In this document: one piece after another, positions 20,015 to 32,000 of the stretch | Position numbering within the stretch: position 1 is the first letter of the stretch | How the letters are laid out: every line of letters begins with the position of its first letter | DNA from: Cannabis sativa | Taxonomy: Eukaryota > Streptophyta > Magnoliopsida > Rosales > Cannabaceae | Length of the DNA stretch: 64,000 bases | Reading direction: 5' to 3' | Assembly: GCF_029168945.1 (NCBI RefSeq) | Contig: NC_083608.1 | Coordinates: forward strand, 20,912,136 to 20,976,135 | Translations under genes and position numbers: made by a program | The notes under the pieces: model-generated | Seen by the model: only the letters and a program-made list of their open reading frames with translations | Database searches by the model: none | Told to the model about the DNA's origin: nothing

Positions 20015-22826
20015 TTAAATCAAATTATCCAAAACCAAAGATGCAACTACCATAGGTAAAGCATCCCCAGACAAAGTACAATCAGCCTCAGAAAGTGAAG
20101 ATCGCGTCAGAACATGCGCAACCTTATTAGCAGATCGTTTTACAAAATTAAAAGAAACACCCACAATATCCGAACATAGAGTCAAACATTCAGAAATAAT
20201 ATGACCATAAGGCGAGGCCATATGTTTAGACTTTTGAATATCTCTGATGACTCTTAAGCAATCCGACTTCACTACCATATTTGTCCAAGCATTTGCTTTA
20301 ATCCAACTCAATGCTTCCTTGATGCCAATAGCTTCAACCACATGTGGCTTCAAGATACCCATTTTGCTCATCTTCTTTGCTTGTAACACTATTCCATCCG
20401 TCGATTTAGCCACTAGACCAATACCAAATCGCCTTTCATTAGTGAAAATTGCACCATCAACATTGATTTTTATTGTAGAGAATTGAGGAGGGGTCCAATG
20501 CTCCAAATATGTATCAACCGAGCCATTAATCTCATGAGAAGGCTGGTTATTTTTTTGGGCATTATACCAATCAATAAAATTCAGCTTTGCTAATGTTACA
20601 ACATCACTTACCACTGGCTGTTTAGCATTCCAAACCAGTTCATTTCGATGCTTCCATATCGACCAACACACCATTGAAGCCTCCAACCGCTCGGCCATGG
20701 TCTATTTGTCCAGCCCTTCCTCGAACCATGCTGCAAATGTCATAGCAGCAGCCGCCACCACAGGGACCCGAGACATGCACCACCAGCCATGACCAAACGG
20801 ACAGCGAACCAGTACGTGCAATGCCGTTTCTGGTGCTGTATTACAGAACGGGCAAAGGGTGTTAATGGGCACATGCTTCGTCATGAGTTGGAACCGTGTA
20901 GGTAAGCAATTCGTTGAAAATCGGCACAAGAAATTTAGGACTTTCGGGGGGAGTTTCAGCTGCCAAAGTTGCTTCCAAAAACCAGAGTTGGCAGCCATAT
21001 CACCGTTACCTTTAATCTCTTGTTGCAGGCCATAAGCACTCTTGACCGTGAATAACCCATGGTCCTCCCTCATCCAATACCAGGTGTCATTGACATAGTG
21101 TTATGAGAGTGGAATTTTGAAGACTAAAGCTTGATCTCGCTCGGTTAACACATCCAAAATCACCTCATCATCCCATTCAATTTCATCGGGCTTCATAAGA
21201 GACTTTACGGAGTTACCAACAAGAGCTGGATGCCGAGATTCAATAAACGGATTCAACTCATCAGCTAGCCACGGATCCACCAAAATGTTCGTTGTAGATC
21301 CATCGCCAACCATCTTCCTAACCCCAGCCCGAACCAAGTCTTGGGCTTCAAGAACACTCCTCCAAATGTAACTTGGATTAGAACCAAGAGTAGCCGAAAG
21401 AAAAGACCCCGTAGAGAAGTAGCGAGCTTTAAAAATTTTCCCCATCAATGTATCACCACAAGTGAGGAGTCTCCACCCTTGCTTAGCCAATAATGCAAGG
21501 TTAAAATCTCTAAAGTCTCGAAACCCCATTCCACCATTAGCTTTGTGAGCCGAAAGCTTATCCCAATTCATCCAATGAATTCCCTTCTTAGAAGAAGATC
21601 GCCACCAAAATTGGCTAATAGCTCGCTCAATATCATTACAAATGCCAACGGGGATGAGAAAGACATTCATAGTGTAAGTTGGGAGGGCTTGAACAACTGA
21701 CTTAATAAGCACTTTTTTACCCGCTCTAGAAAGAAACTTGTTGTCCCAGGTTTGAATTCGTTTATGCACCTTGTCTTTCACAAAACCAAAGACGACATTT
21801 TTGTTTCTTCCAACCGAACTTGGGAGTCCCAAGTACTTGCTATTCTCAGCTGCCTCCTGAATGCCCATTCTAGTTCAAATTATTTGTCTCATTTCCAGAG
21901 AGGTATTGCCAGTAGCCATAGAAAACATTTGAAGCAATTGAAGCACACGAGTAACTTCCCCATTCGTAGCCTTACAATAGAGAAAGCTATCATCAGCAAA
22001 TAACATATGAGACATCAATGGTGCCCCATTAGCCACTTTTATTCCATGAATCCACTTCTTCTCTTCAAATCTTCTGATGAAGGCAGAGAAGCATTCAACA
22101 CACACAAGGAACAAATAAGGAGAGAAGGGATCACCCTGACGAAGCCCTTTACTTGGAGCAATCGGTCCCAAAGTATGACCAGTTGTTACAATCTGATACT
22201 GCACTGAAGATAAGCAACTAAAAATAAGGCGAACCCATTTATCCGCAAAGCCCATTCGTCTCAACATAGCACATAAAAAGTGACAATCAACTCTGTCATA
22301 AGCCTTACTTAAATCCAGTTTCAGCGCCATGTAGCCATCCTTGCCAACTTGCTTCCTTTTCAAATAGTGCAAGACTTCAAAACTAACCATGATATTATCT
22401 GTAATTAATCTTCCAGGGATGAAAGCACTTTGATTCAAAGATATAACCTCAAATAATAATCCCTTCATTCTATTAGCCAAAACTTTAGTAATGACCTTAG
22501 CAATAACATTACAAAAGGATATAGGATGCAGTTCACTCATCCTATCAGGTTTCTTCTTCTTAGGAATGAGAACAATATTGGTGTCGTTCATCCCATTCGG
22601 CATGTACTCATTACGAAAGAAGACTCGAACTGTATTGATCACATCATTACCAACAATAGACCAATATTTTTGAAAGAATTTAGGATTCATACCATCAGGG
22701 CCTGGAGACTTATCGGGGTGCATCTGGAAAACTGCATCTTTGACCTCATCATCACTAATTGGCCGAAGCAACATTACATTATGCTCCTCACGAACAGTTG
22801 GAGTAACACAATCAAGTACCTCCTCC
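20015..22826 (-). pseudogene. LINE A ORF2, 3' part: RT, zf-RVT and RNase H
   Basis: After the CACTA insertion point the frame resumes (EEVLDCVTPTV). It then shows RT blocks SPGPDGMNPKFFQKYW, IVLIPKKKK, NQSAFIPGRLITDNI, ALKLDLSKAYDRVD, GLRQGDPFSPYLF and the active site MLFADDSFLYC. A stop or shift near 21870 leads to YLGLPSSVGR and WDKLSAHKANGGMGFRDF (21101-21868). The zf-RVT zinc-binding stretch is at 20702-21073 (CPFCNTAPETALHVLVRC). A plant-type RNase H is at 20015-20698 (KINVDGAIFTNERRFGIGLV, then VEAIGIKEAL and VVKSDCLRVI). At least three frame interruptions separate these pieces. Confidence 0.9.
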
Positions 22827-22829
22827 CAT

Positions 22830-24281
22830 CACTATTACAAAAATAGCTTTTTCCATCGGTTTATAACTGTCTCTTATACTATTTCCCAACGGTTCCTAAA
22901 ACCGTTGGCTATGTGGGTGTCATAAAAAAAGAGAACTTTAAAAGACAGTTTATAACTGTTGGGAAAAGCCACTTTAAATGACGGTTTATAAATGTTGGAA
23001 AAAGTTACTTTAAATGACTGTTTATAACTGTTGGCAAAAGTATTACTTGGATTAAATTAAATTAATTTTTTGATATATATTTTCTTAATATTAAATATAT
23101 ATAATAATATTCATTTTCATCAAAAAATAAATAATATTAATTCAAATAAATAAATTTAATATATTTTCATATTTTTACAATATACATACATGAGATACAA
23201 TTCAGAAAAAAAAAACTACAAATTAAAAATATATATAATCAATATCAATATTACAACCGAAATTGTTTAAAAAAACTTAAGTGAAATTAACTTTAAGCTT
23301 TCATCAAGCAAAAAAAGAGCCTCTCCTTGAGTAACCCTCACCATAACCAGCGATGGCCTTCCTTATTATAGTATACGAAGAAATTAATTAAAATGAAGCC
23401 GATCCATATCATATACCATCCAATCATCCATCCATCTCATCAATTACCTGAACAATGTAAAATGCATTATTGGTCATGTATAATAATTAAATATATGTAT
23501 TTATATATTTTAATTTCAAACATAACATTTGTTGGGAAATAATTAGAAAAAGACCCAAATATCTAGACCAAATTAAACTAGGGAGATACAGAGAAATTGA
23601 AGGAGATGTTATTGGATTTTGAAATTAACTCTCTCGAATTAGGAGCTGAAACTTTTCTCACAATATATAACAATATTCATTAATAAAAACAATTATACAT
23701 ATGCATATATATAACTTACATTTATGCATTGATCATCTGTGACTTTGTTTGGGCTTTTTTTCGACCGAAGCATGCTTGAGGAGAGGGTTGTTGAACTGGT
23801 GTAGCTTTTTTCGTATACTAGGTATGGAGGCGGCAGGGTTTGTTAGGGTTAGAAAATAAAATGTAAATAAGATGGAGAGAGAAAGAGATTTGTAGGGTTT
23901 TTAATTTTATATAATAATAATAATAAATAAAATATATAAGTAGGAGAGAGATATAATAATAATAATAATAAGTCTTTACTCTTTGCATGCTAAAAATAAT
24001 CTTTCCCAACATTTAATAACTGTGGCAAATACTAAGTATTTCCAACAGTTATAAACTGTTGGGAATAATATTAAGTATTGCCACGGTTGGGATTCGCTAT
24101 TTTTTTTTTTAAAAATTCCATATATTATTGCCACGGTTCTCCACTGTTGGAATTGGTTTTTCCCAACAGTTTCTTTGCTTCAGTTTTAAACCGTTGGGAA
24201 AAACTTATGCTTACCTTTTCCAACGGTTTTTATAATTGATCCTCTTATTAACCGTTGGGAAAAGCTAATTTTGTAGTAGTT
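22830..24281. mobile_element. Non-autonomous CACTA (En/Spm) element inserted in LINE A
   Basis: This 1,452-bp insertion starts CACTATTACAAAAATAGC and ends GCTAATTTTGTAGTAGTT. The ends are inverted repeats of the CACTA type, with the last G of the right end changed to T. The 3-bp duplication cat flanks it (22827-22829 and 24282-24284). Subterminal regions carry many copies of a (C/T)CCAAC(A/G)GTT(T)ATAA-type motif in both orientations, including a near-palindrome at about 24039-24061, which are probable transposase-binding sites. The interior is AT-rich with no transposase ORF. Removing it restores the LINE reading frame across the junction (AEST-TWEEVLD), confirming the boundaries. Confidence 0.92.
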
Positions 24282-24284
24282 CAT

Positions 24285-25496
24285 GTTGTAGACTCAGCAG
24301 TAAACAGCTTAGAATAAAAATCCACAATGACATTATCCAAACCGTTATCCCAATGGCGCAAATTTCCCTCATCATCTTTCAAACAGAAAATCTGATTGTT
24401 GCGTCTTCTCGTACTAGCCTTGGAGTGAAAGAACTTACTATTTTGATCACCTTCCTTCAACCAAAGTTGTTTCGATCTTTGCTTCCAAAAGGTTTCCCTT
24501 TGATTGAGCACCGCAAAGAGTTCTTTTTTGGCATCATAAAAAAGTTGCTTTCCCTCTTCATCCCTTCTACTCTTATACCGCTTCAACTCACGATTACAGT
24601 TCTTGATACGAGAAGCAAAACTCCCAAAAGCATCTTTTCCCCACTGAAGTAACTCACGGCCACATTCTTCAATTTTTTCATCAATGCCGTGGCCATGCAT
24701 TCTATCCCAGCAATTACGAATAATTTCCTCACAACCTTGATGCGTCGTCCACCAATTCTCAAACTTAAACCGGTACTCATGTGTAGAAGCCGAACCCACT
24801 TGAAGTTCCAAGAGTAACGGAGAATGATCTGAAGGAGATATCTCTAGATTAGTGAGTTTTGCCAAAGGAAAGAAACTTAACCAATCATTATTCACCAAAG
24901 CTCTATCAAGTCTAGCTTCAATCCAATTAGGAGAGTCTCTACTCTTTTCCCAAGTAAAAGGATGCCCATGCATTTCCATATCTCTCAAACCACACAATCC
25001 AGATGGCCTCTTGAAATCCTTCGATAAGCCACATCGGATAAGGTTGACCGCCAATTTTTTCAGATTGATTAAGGACATTATTGAAATCAGCCATGAGACA
25101 CCAAGGCAAAGTTGACCGAGTAAGGAGAGTTGTTAAAAGCTCCCATGTTTTCCTTCTAAGACTTCTATTGGGTTCACCATACACTCCAGTGAATCTAAAC
25201 TCTTGTTGTCCTTCAAAAGAGACTTTACAGTAAATATGGTTCATTGAAAAAGTGTCCACCGAAACATCTTCTTGGTTCTTCCAAAGCATAGCCAAACCCC
25301 CACTTCTTCCTTGAGCTTCCACAACAAAGCATCCCTCAAAGCCCAAAGCTCTACTCAACTGATCCACCTTCATCTTCTTACACAAAGTTTCACATAAAAA
25401 CACAATATTGGGCCGCTTAGTAGTAACCATCTCTTTTAGGAACTGAACATTTCGTGACGGCCCAAGCCCACGATAGTTCCAGCATAAAATTTTCAT
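24285..25496 (-). pseudogene. LINE A ORF2, 5' part: endonuclease
   Basis: The frame starts MKILCWNYRGLG at 25496, overlapping the ORF1 stop as ATGA. It carries the exonuclease-endonuclease-phosphatase fold: WNYRGLG, LCETLCKKMKV, TGVYGEPN, CLMADFNNVL and, after a frameshift near 24990, the C-terminal SPSDHSPLL. The linker follows with QRSKQLWLKEGDQNSKFFHS and FYSKLFTAEST, ending at the CACTA insertion. In a working LINE this domain nicks the target DNA. The frameshift makes this copy non-functional. Confidence 0.9.
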
Positions 25497-26659
25497 GATG
25501 ACTGGCGAGCCCCAATACCAAGGCCCGCCAAAGATGAGTTTTTTGAAAGGTTACTCATTTCCTTTTCCACCTCAGCATTCTCCTCTTGGTTATCTATTGT
25601 CATTTTCCTTTTCTTATTATCATAAATAACCAGCCCATCATTACTATTTTTTCCCATATCAATCACATCAATACTCCTATCCCCATCACCCATAATCACT
25701 CCCTTCATTCTAGCCAATTGTATCCCACTGTTACCTCCACCTTTCTCGGTCGAAACTCCATGAAACTCGGCAGTAGCAGCTGGAACCTCTCCACCATTTT
25801 TTGAGCCAGGTTCATTCATCCCCGCACTCGAAGCTTCAGTCGATGCCGCCATCGGAGGACACCATCCCTTGGTTCGGAGCCATCTTGAACCAACGTTCTT
25901 GTGATTACGCTGCGGTAAAGCTTTCATGAACTCACCATACGGCTTCTCTATACGATCAATTGGTTGATGAAAAAGACGTGGGCAAAACTTGTCGGAGTGA
26001 CCAATAATGCCACAAATAAAACAAAAGGTAGGACACCTCTCATATTTGAAATTAATCCAAAACCAATTCCCATCTTCTTTGGTGATTTTCATACGCCTTC
26101 GAAGTGGCTTAGTAATGTTTAGAGTAACTCTCATCCGAAGATAATCTCGCCATACACCAATAAAATTCTTAGGATCGGACTCCAAATATTTCCCCATAGT
26201 ATTCCCAACTTTTCTGATTGTTGATTCAGACATAAAACCAAGTTCCACATCATGTAATTGAACCCCAATATCAAGAGTATTCAGGGCTAACAGTTTCGGA
26301 TCACCACCAACTTTTGATCTCTCAATAATCAATTGCATACGATCATAAAACCAAGAGCTACCATTGATCACCCGTTGGATATCGATTTCATGATAAAATT
26401 GAAATAGAAATCGATTATTATCAAGTTGCTTAACAAACATTCCCATACCTGGTTGCCATAGCGAAGCCAATATATTCTGCATTTTTTCGAAATCGATTAC
26501 TCGGTTGGATAAGAATCTCCCTACCAGGCACCATCGATCATCAATACCTTCATCCCTTTCTTCCGCTGTGATAGTGACATCTTCCAGGTCTTCTTCATCA
26601 ATATGAAACATCAGAGTTTCATCCTCCAGGGCTCCTGTATGGCGACTAGATGAAGCCAT
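25493..26659 (-). CDS. LINE A ORF1 (gag-like RNA-binding protein)
   Basis: This frame gives 388 residues from MASSSRHTGALEDE; an in-frame upstream extension to 26731 is probably leader. It has the DUF4283-type domain (WCLVGRFLSNRVIDFEKMQN ... FLFQFYHEIDIQRVINGSSW) and a CCHC knuckle (CFICGIIGHSDKFC, zf-CCHC_4 type). The C-terminal tail is low-complexity and basic. The product would bind LINE RNA in a ribonucleoprotein particle. The frame itself is intact, but the element around it is not. The stop overlaps the ORF2 start by 4 bp. Confidence 0.88.
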   Translation of the reverse strand: MASSSRHTGALEDETLMFHIDEEDLEDVTITAEERDEGIDDRWCLVGRFLSNRVIDFEKMQNILASLWQPGMGMFVKQLDNNRFLFQFYHEIDIQRVINGSSWFYDRMQLIIERSKVGGDPKLLALNTLDIGVQLHDVELGFMSESTIRKVGNTMGKYLESDPKNFIGVWRDYLRMRVTLNITKPLRRRMKITKEDGNWFWINFKYERCPTFCFICGIIGHSDKFCPRLFHQPIDRIEKPYGEFMKALPQRNHKNVGSRWLRTKGWCPPMAASTEASSAGMNEPGSKNGGEVPAATAEFHGVSTEKGGGNSGIQLARMKGVIMGDGDRSIDVIDMGKNSNDGLVIYDNKKRKMTIDNQEENAEVEKEMSNLSKNSSLAGLGIGARQSS

Positions 26660-27133
26660 ATTGATTGACGAAGAAGCAAAGCAAAAATCCAATTCCACTC
26701 TTCCTAGGAAACGACGACAGCAGAGAGACAAGACTCAAATAACACACTCTTACTGAACTATAGAATAAACAGAGAAAGACAAAAGCAGATCTCACTCACA
26801 GACAAAAACGATAGACACAGAAAACCATGTTAATAGACATGAACTTTTTAATACAAAAATAATTTAATACAAAAAGGATGACTTAATGAGTGAATTTTTA
26901 TTTAAATGTATTTTATTTGTTTTTTTTTTTTTTGAGAAAACTTATTTGTTTGAACTTTACACAAATTTCATTATATTCTTGCTATAATTAATTTATACTC
27001 AATACTCATTTTTAAATTCAATCATACCACTTTTTGTTAAAGCTAGTCAGAACACTTTATAATGATATATATTTTTTTAACTAAAATATTTTTTTACTTC
27101 AAATGCATATGTTTCTTACAATACAAACACTTA

Positions 27134-27516
27134 TGGTATGTTTAGTTTAGTGTAATGAGAATTGTAATAGAATTATTATTACCATTATATTATTTGTTTT
27201 TATTTTTAAACCTTTGTAATGGTTTTACATTGTAATAGTCATTATATATATTGTAATCCCCATTACATCGTAAAATCAATATAATGACGATTACATTGTT
27301 AGAAAATATTTTTTTTACCTTTTTTTATTATTTTTTTTTTAAATTTTAAATATTAAAAATAATAATACTAAAGATATTTTTATTAATATATAATTTATTT
27401 ATTTAATTACAATATTCATAAAATAGTTAAACTAAACATTATAATACTATTTATATTACAATTTTTATTCCATTACATTACCATTCTCATTCTATTACAT
27501 TACATCAAAACAAACT
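27134..27516. mobile_element. MITE candidate (GTTTAGTTTAGTGTAATGAG ends)
   Basis: About 380 bp of AT-rich sequence has imperfect terminal inverted repeats. The left end is GGTATGTTTAGTTTAGTGTA, and the right end read on the minus strand is GGCAGTTTGTTTTGATGTAA, followed in both by ATTACA/ATTACC-rich stretches. No coding capacity is present and the target-site duplication is unclear, so superfamily is not assigned. Confidence 0.55.
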
Positions 27517-29096
27517 GCCCTACTTTATTTCCTTAACTACTTTCACTTTTCAACGTTGTAATTTTGACAAATTTTCCGGGAAATCTAATAAGCGAACTTT
27601 TGTGAAACAAAATTTGTAATTTTGTGTGTCTGAAATAATAAATGGAGGAAAACTGTGTTAACTAATAACACAATTACCCGTTTTTAGTCCATACTGGGTC
27701 CCACACAACACAACACTCCTTTCTTCTTCAATGCACGCGACGCAACTCTTGTGAGTGTGGGACTCTCTCTCTCTTCAATAGTGAAAATAAATACAATTTT
27801 TCCATTCTAAATGTAAATGAATTAAAATTAAAACTACACTCTGCCCCCACCATTACGTCCTTTCTCTCTCTCTGCCTTTCTCACCACTCACTCTCACACT
27901 TACACTTTCTCTCTCTACACTAGCTGGCTCGACTTTTGTTTCTCTCTCTCTTTCTCCCTTTTCTTCTTCTTCTTCTCCTTCTATGATTTCTCCCTCTCTC
28001 TATATGTGTATAGGTGTATAATAAATTAAGTACATATTCTCTTTTTCTCTCTCTAAAAAGAAAAAGAAAAAGAAAGCTAAAAGAGAAAGGTTGGGATTGA
28101 GAAATGCCGTTTCCCTTTGATGGTGGGTATCGCTCGCTTCCAAGGCAAGTTAGAAAAGCTTAGTATCTCTATGTTTCTTTTTCATTGACTCTTGTTTTGG
28201 CCATGATGATGATGATGATGATGACCTTTTAATTTATTTTTACTTTCTCAAATGCTCACAGATCTGGCTCTCTCCAATTTTGAAGAAGATCCTCGTATTG
28301 TGCGACTCGAGATATATAATGCTTAGTGTGATTTTGTTGGAGGTAATGTTCTAATCTTATCCTGAAGAGGGCTCTGTTTTGTTCTCGGGAAAATGCGGGA
28401 AAATAGGAAAGTAAAGAAAGTAAATGGGATAATTGAGCTGACATTAGAGTCTAGTGCTGTGCTTAGCTCTTTTTGGTTTGTTCAATTTTTCTTTTCTACT
28501 CACGTTACCATTTTCGCAATAATTTAAGAAAAGGTTGAAGTAGACTAACTAACTGCAATTTTTAATTTTTTCTCCTTCTATATATATCTATATGTGTTTG
28601 TGTGTGTAAATATATACATTATTATTATTATATTGTTTTAGGCATTTTTTATGTTGTTTGGTTGCTGAGAAAAGAAGAAAAGTAAAGTAAACCAGAATTT
28701 CTACAGTCATTGTCTTGATTATTTCAGTTACTGAACAATACAGGCTAGCTAATTAATGGGCCATTCTTTTCTTTTTACTTTTTCATGGCCTTGAGGATGA
28801 GGTCCTTCCAATGGGGTTTATAAGCTAAGCTATAATCCCCATCTCTAACATTATTTAGTTTCTATATTTTTCCTAATTGCTTTATGGTGACTCAATTGAG
28901 TCGCTTAAACGTTGTTTGAGCTGGTTATTTTGGCATACTTCCTTTCAACTTGTTAAAGGATTTTACTTGGGCAATGGAAATTGTGCTATTGCTCAATCTT
29001 CACTGCATTTTTCATTCACGAAACAAAGAAGTGAAATGAGTGATATTGAAGTAAAACTTTTCTCTCATTGTTTTGAAGGATTGACTTTGAGTGGTA
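27517..29096 (+). promoter_or_regulatory. Kinesin promoter and 5' leader region
   Basis: Pyrimidine-rich tracts (CTCTCTCT repeats, 27760-28060) precede the kinesin gene, as often seen at plant transcription starts. A likely leader exon lies at about 28262-28342 (acceptor CACAG at 28261, donor AG/GTAATG at 28343). A second acceptor (TTTTGAAG at 29078) falls 18 bp before the start codon. A 19-codon upstream ORF starts at 28104 and stops at 28163. A (GAT)n microsatellite lies at about 28203-28224. Exact transcript ends cannot be read from the sequence. Confidence 0.5.
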
Positions 29097-32000
29097 ATGG
29101 CATCAAAACAAGGATCAAAACCCAAAAAATTGGGTTCAAATAGCAATAAAGCTGCTAATTCTCCAGCATCTTCTACTACATCTTCTTCAAAACAATTCTT
29201 AGAAACATCTATTGATGGTCATAGCTCTCCTGCATCTTCTTCAGCCCGAAGTAAGCCACAGTACTTCCACTCAGATAATGTGCCGTTGGAAGTAGAGAGA
29301 TCAAAAGAAAATGTTACAGTAACAGTCCGTTTTCGTCCACTCAGGTGAATTTTTCTCTTTCAGTTAAAAGTTTATTGCTGAGATTTTTGAGTACTTATTC
29401 TTACTGTTGATACTTGATGTATATTTTGGTAGTCCGAGGGAAATTCGCCATGGAGAGGAAATTGCATGGTATGCCGATGGAGAGTCTATTGTGCGGAGTG
29501 AACACAACCCATCAATAGCCTATGCATATGGTAAGTTATGTTGTTTCCTGTTGTGTCAATAATTATGAATTTATGGAAGATTTCAGTAGTTAGAGCAAAA
29601 ATCAAAATTCTACTTAAATTGCAGTAGTCTATTTTGAAATGAAAAGAATGATATTCAACGTAATTTTTATTGAAAAGTCATACACATATATATATACAAA
29701 AGGGGTCCGTACACAACTAGGAATCTATATTTGGAAACAATACAATTGGGAAACTAGAAATAGGGAACTGTTGAAAAACTAGAATTAGGGTAACTAGAAA
29801 GCTAAGTACAACTAATATACAACTAACAATATGGGCATGCTTCCTTTCAAAAAAAAACAAAAGGCCATGCATTTTGGATTTACTTGAGTAATTGCAATAG
29901 TTTTATTCCTTTTTTTTTTCCCTAAATAATATTTTAGCTATGTGAAAAATGAAGCAAAGATCATTCTTAGAGCATGCACACTAAAATTAAAAACTGTTGG
30001 CTACTGCATTGTACATTTTCCGTGGCATCATGGAGAATGTAGTATATTTCTCATTTTAAGTTACGAATTACTTGATAAGAAACATCGTAAGTTAAATTTT
30101 TATTTAAGTAAGATCTGGGAAACGTCATTCTAGGTATTTGTCTAGTATATTAATTGAGGAAAATCATCTTGCTATTTATTATCTTTTGTTAAAATATTGT
30201 AGATAAGGTGTTTGGCCCAACTACTACAACAAGACAAGTCTATGATGTTGCTTCTCAGCATGTTGTCAGTGGTGCTATGGAAGGCATCAATGGTATGTAC
30301 CTTAAATCCCATGGCTCCATCTACGTAAACTAAAATTCCTGGATTATTTTTGGCTTGCTCACTTGTCTTAAGTATCAAAACTTAATGATTTTTGGGTTAA
30401 CATTGCCCTTTCCCATTATATTGCATGACCAATTGAAGTATTTATATGATTTACAACCAGGACTAAATCCACAGTCTGCCCATGGCATTGAATTGTAGAT
30501 AGGCTGGGAAATGGCTGACTGGCTGATTTAAATTAATAACAATGTGGCATTATGACTGAATTGTGGAAGTGGCATTATGTTGTTTATTTACTGAGACTAT
30601 GATTTCTTTTCTGGCAGGCACTATTTTTGCATATGGAGTGACAAGTAGTGGGAAAACTCACACTATGCATGTGAGATAACATTTCTTCATCCACCCTAGT
30701 GTCCACTAGTGTATAACTTTATTTTCTCTGTTGTTTTTGGTTTTTTCTTAATGATTTTGTTTCTGTTAACTGGTAGAACTGGTTAGCATACATCAATTGT
30801 AGATTTTAATTTTTCCAGAAAATAATTTCGTATGAGGCAATAATTTTAAGATTTGTAGAATTCCTTAATCTGACTTTAAAGGACACTATCATCTTCTAAT
30901 ATCTTACTTTTGCAGCCTGCTTGAAAGTTTGCATGATGCAATAGTATTAATATACTGTATATAAATGTCATTGCAATACTATATAAATGTAGAAAGTCAG
31001 GCGATGAGGTTAGTTATAAATTATATTGATGTGCTTATACCAGTTCTGCCCCTGATGTAGGGTGATCAAAGGTCTCCTGGTATTATACCATTGGCTGTCA
31101 AGGATGCTTTCAGCATAATCCAAGAGGTATGCTGCTGGAACTCTATATAAAATACACTTAGCTCTTTATGTCTCATATTTTCTCAAATTGGAAAAACTGT
31201 GGAGTCTGACATTTTCTTTTGGCCCAGACTCCAAACAGAGAATATCTTCTCCGTGTCTCATACTTGGAAATCTATAATGAGGTAATTTTTTATTTTTATT
31301 TTTTTGGTTGGGTCATTCCTACTCTGCTACAGATTTTAAGGTTGTGATTTTTCAAAACGAGTAATGAACTGTAGTATTCTGAATTTGTTGAATCTCGAAC
31401 TCAATCCCACATGCCAGGAATGGCTCCAAGAACAATCCGAGAACACTCAAAACTCACAGAACAAAAGCACTCATGCATAAGGCAAATTAATCTGAATGTT
31501 ATTAAGCTTTATTGATCTGAAAAATGTCTATTGTATTACAATGTGATGAACTACTTACAAACTTTGAGACAATTTGATCCTTCTTTGCTTTGTGTCTTTG
31601 ATGATTTCAATCCCCAAAATTTTATTTCCTGGTCCAAGGTCCTTCTTTCAAATTCTTTGTTCAAAATCTTCTTTGCTTTGTTTATTTCTTCCATACTTAT
31701 GCTTGCAATAAGCATGCCATCCACATATTGAAGGAGATACACAACTTCTTTAGAGCTTTTGACCTACACACAACTGTCATAGACACTTCTTTTAAAGTCA
31801 AATTTTAGAACAAAGTCATCGATTCTCTTGTATCATTGTCTTGGACTTTGCTTGAGTCCATATAGTGGTCTCTTGAGTAAGCAGACATGGTCCTCCTGTC
31901 CCTTGACTTCAAATCCTTTTGGATGCTTCATATAGATCTGTTCTTTAAGATCTCCATGAAGAAAGGTTGTCTTTACATGCAGTTGTTCTAGTTCTAAGTC

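Larger units (their letters stand above)
19988..26828 (-). mobile_element. LINE A: decayed L1-type element, interrupted by a CACTA element
   Basis: This minus-strand non-LTR element has ORF1 (25493-26659) and ORF2 (from 25496 down to 20015), and an oligo(A) tail seen as a T run at 19988-19996. The body was about 5.4 kb before the 1.45-kb CACTA insertion. A weak possible target-site duplication is gttaata at 19980-19986 and 26829-26835, so the right boundary is tentative. ORF2 has several frame breaks, so the copy is dead. Confidence 0.85.

Noticed and set aside
19980..26836. Firm target-site duplication for LINE A
   Set aside because: Only a 7-bp match (gttaata) was found beside the T run and near 26829, too short to be certain, so the right boundary is given as approximate.
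28203..28224. GAT repeat as coding sequence
   Set aside because: It is a microsatellite in the kinesin leader or leader intron, out of frame with the coding start.
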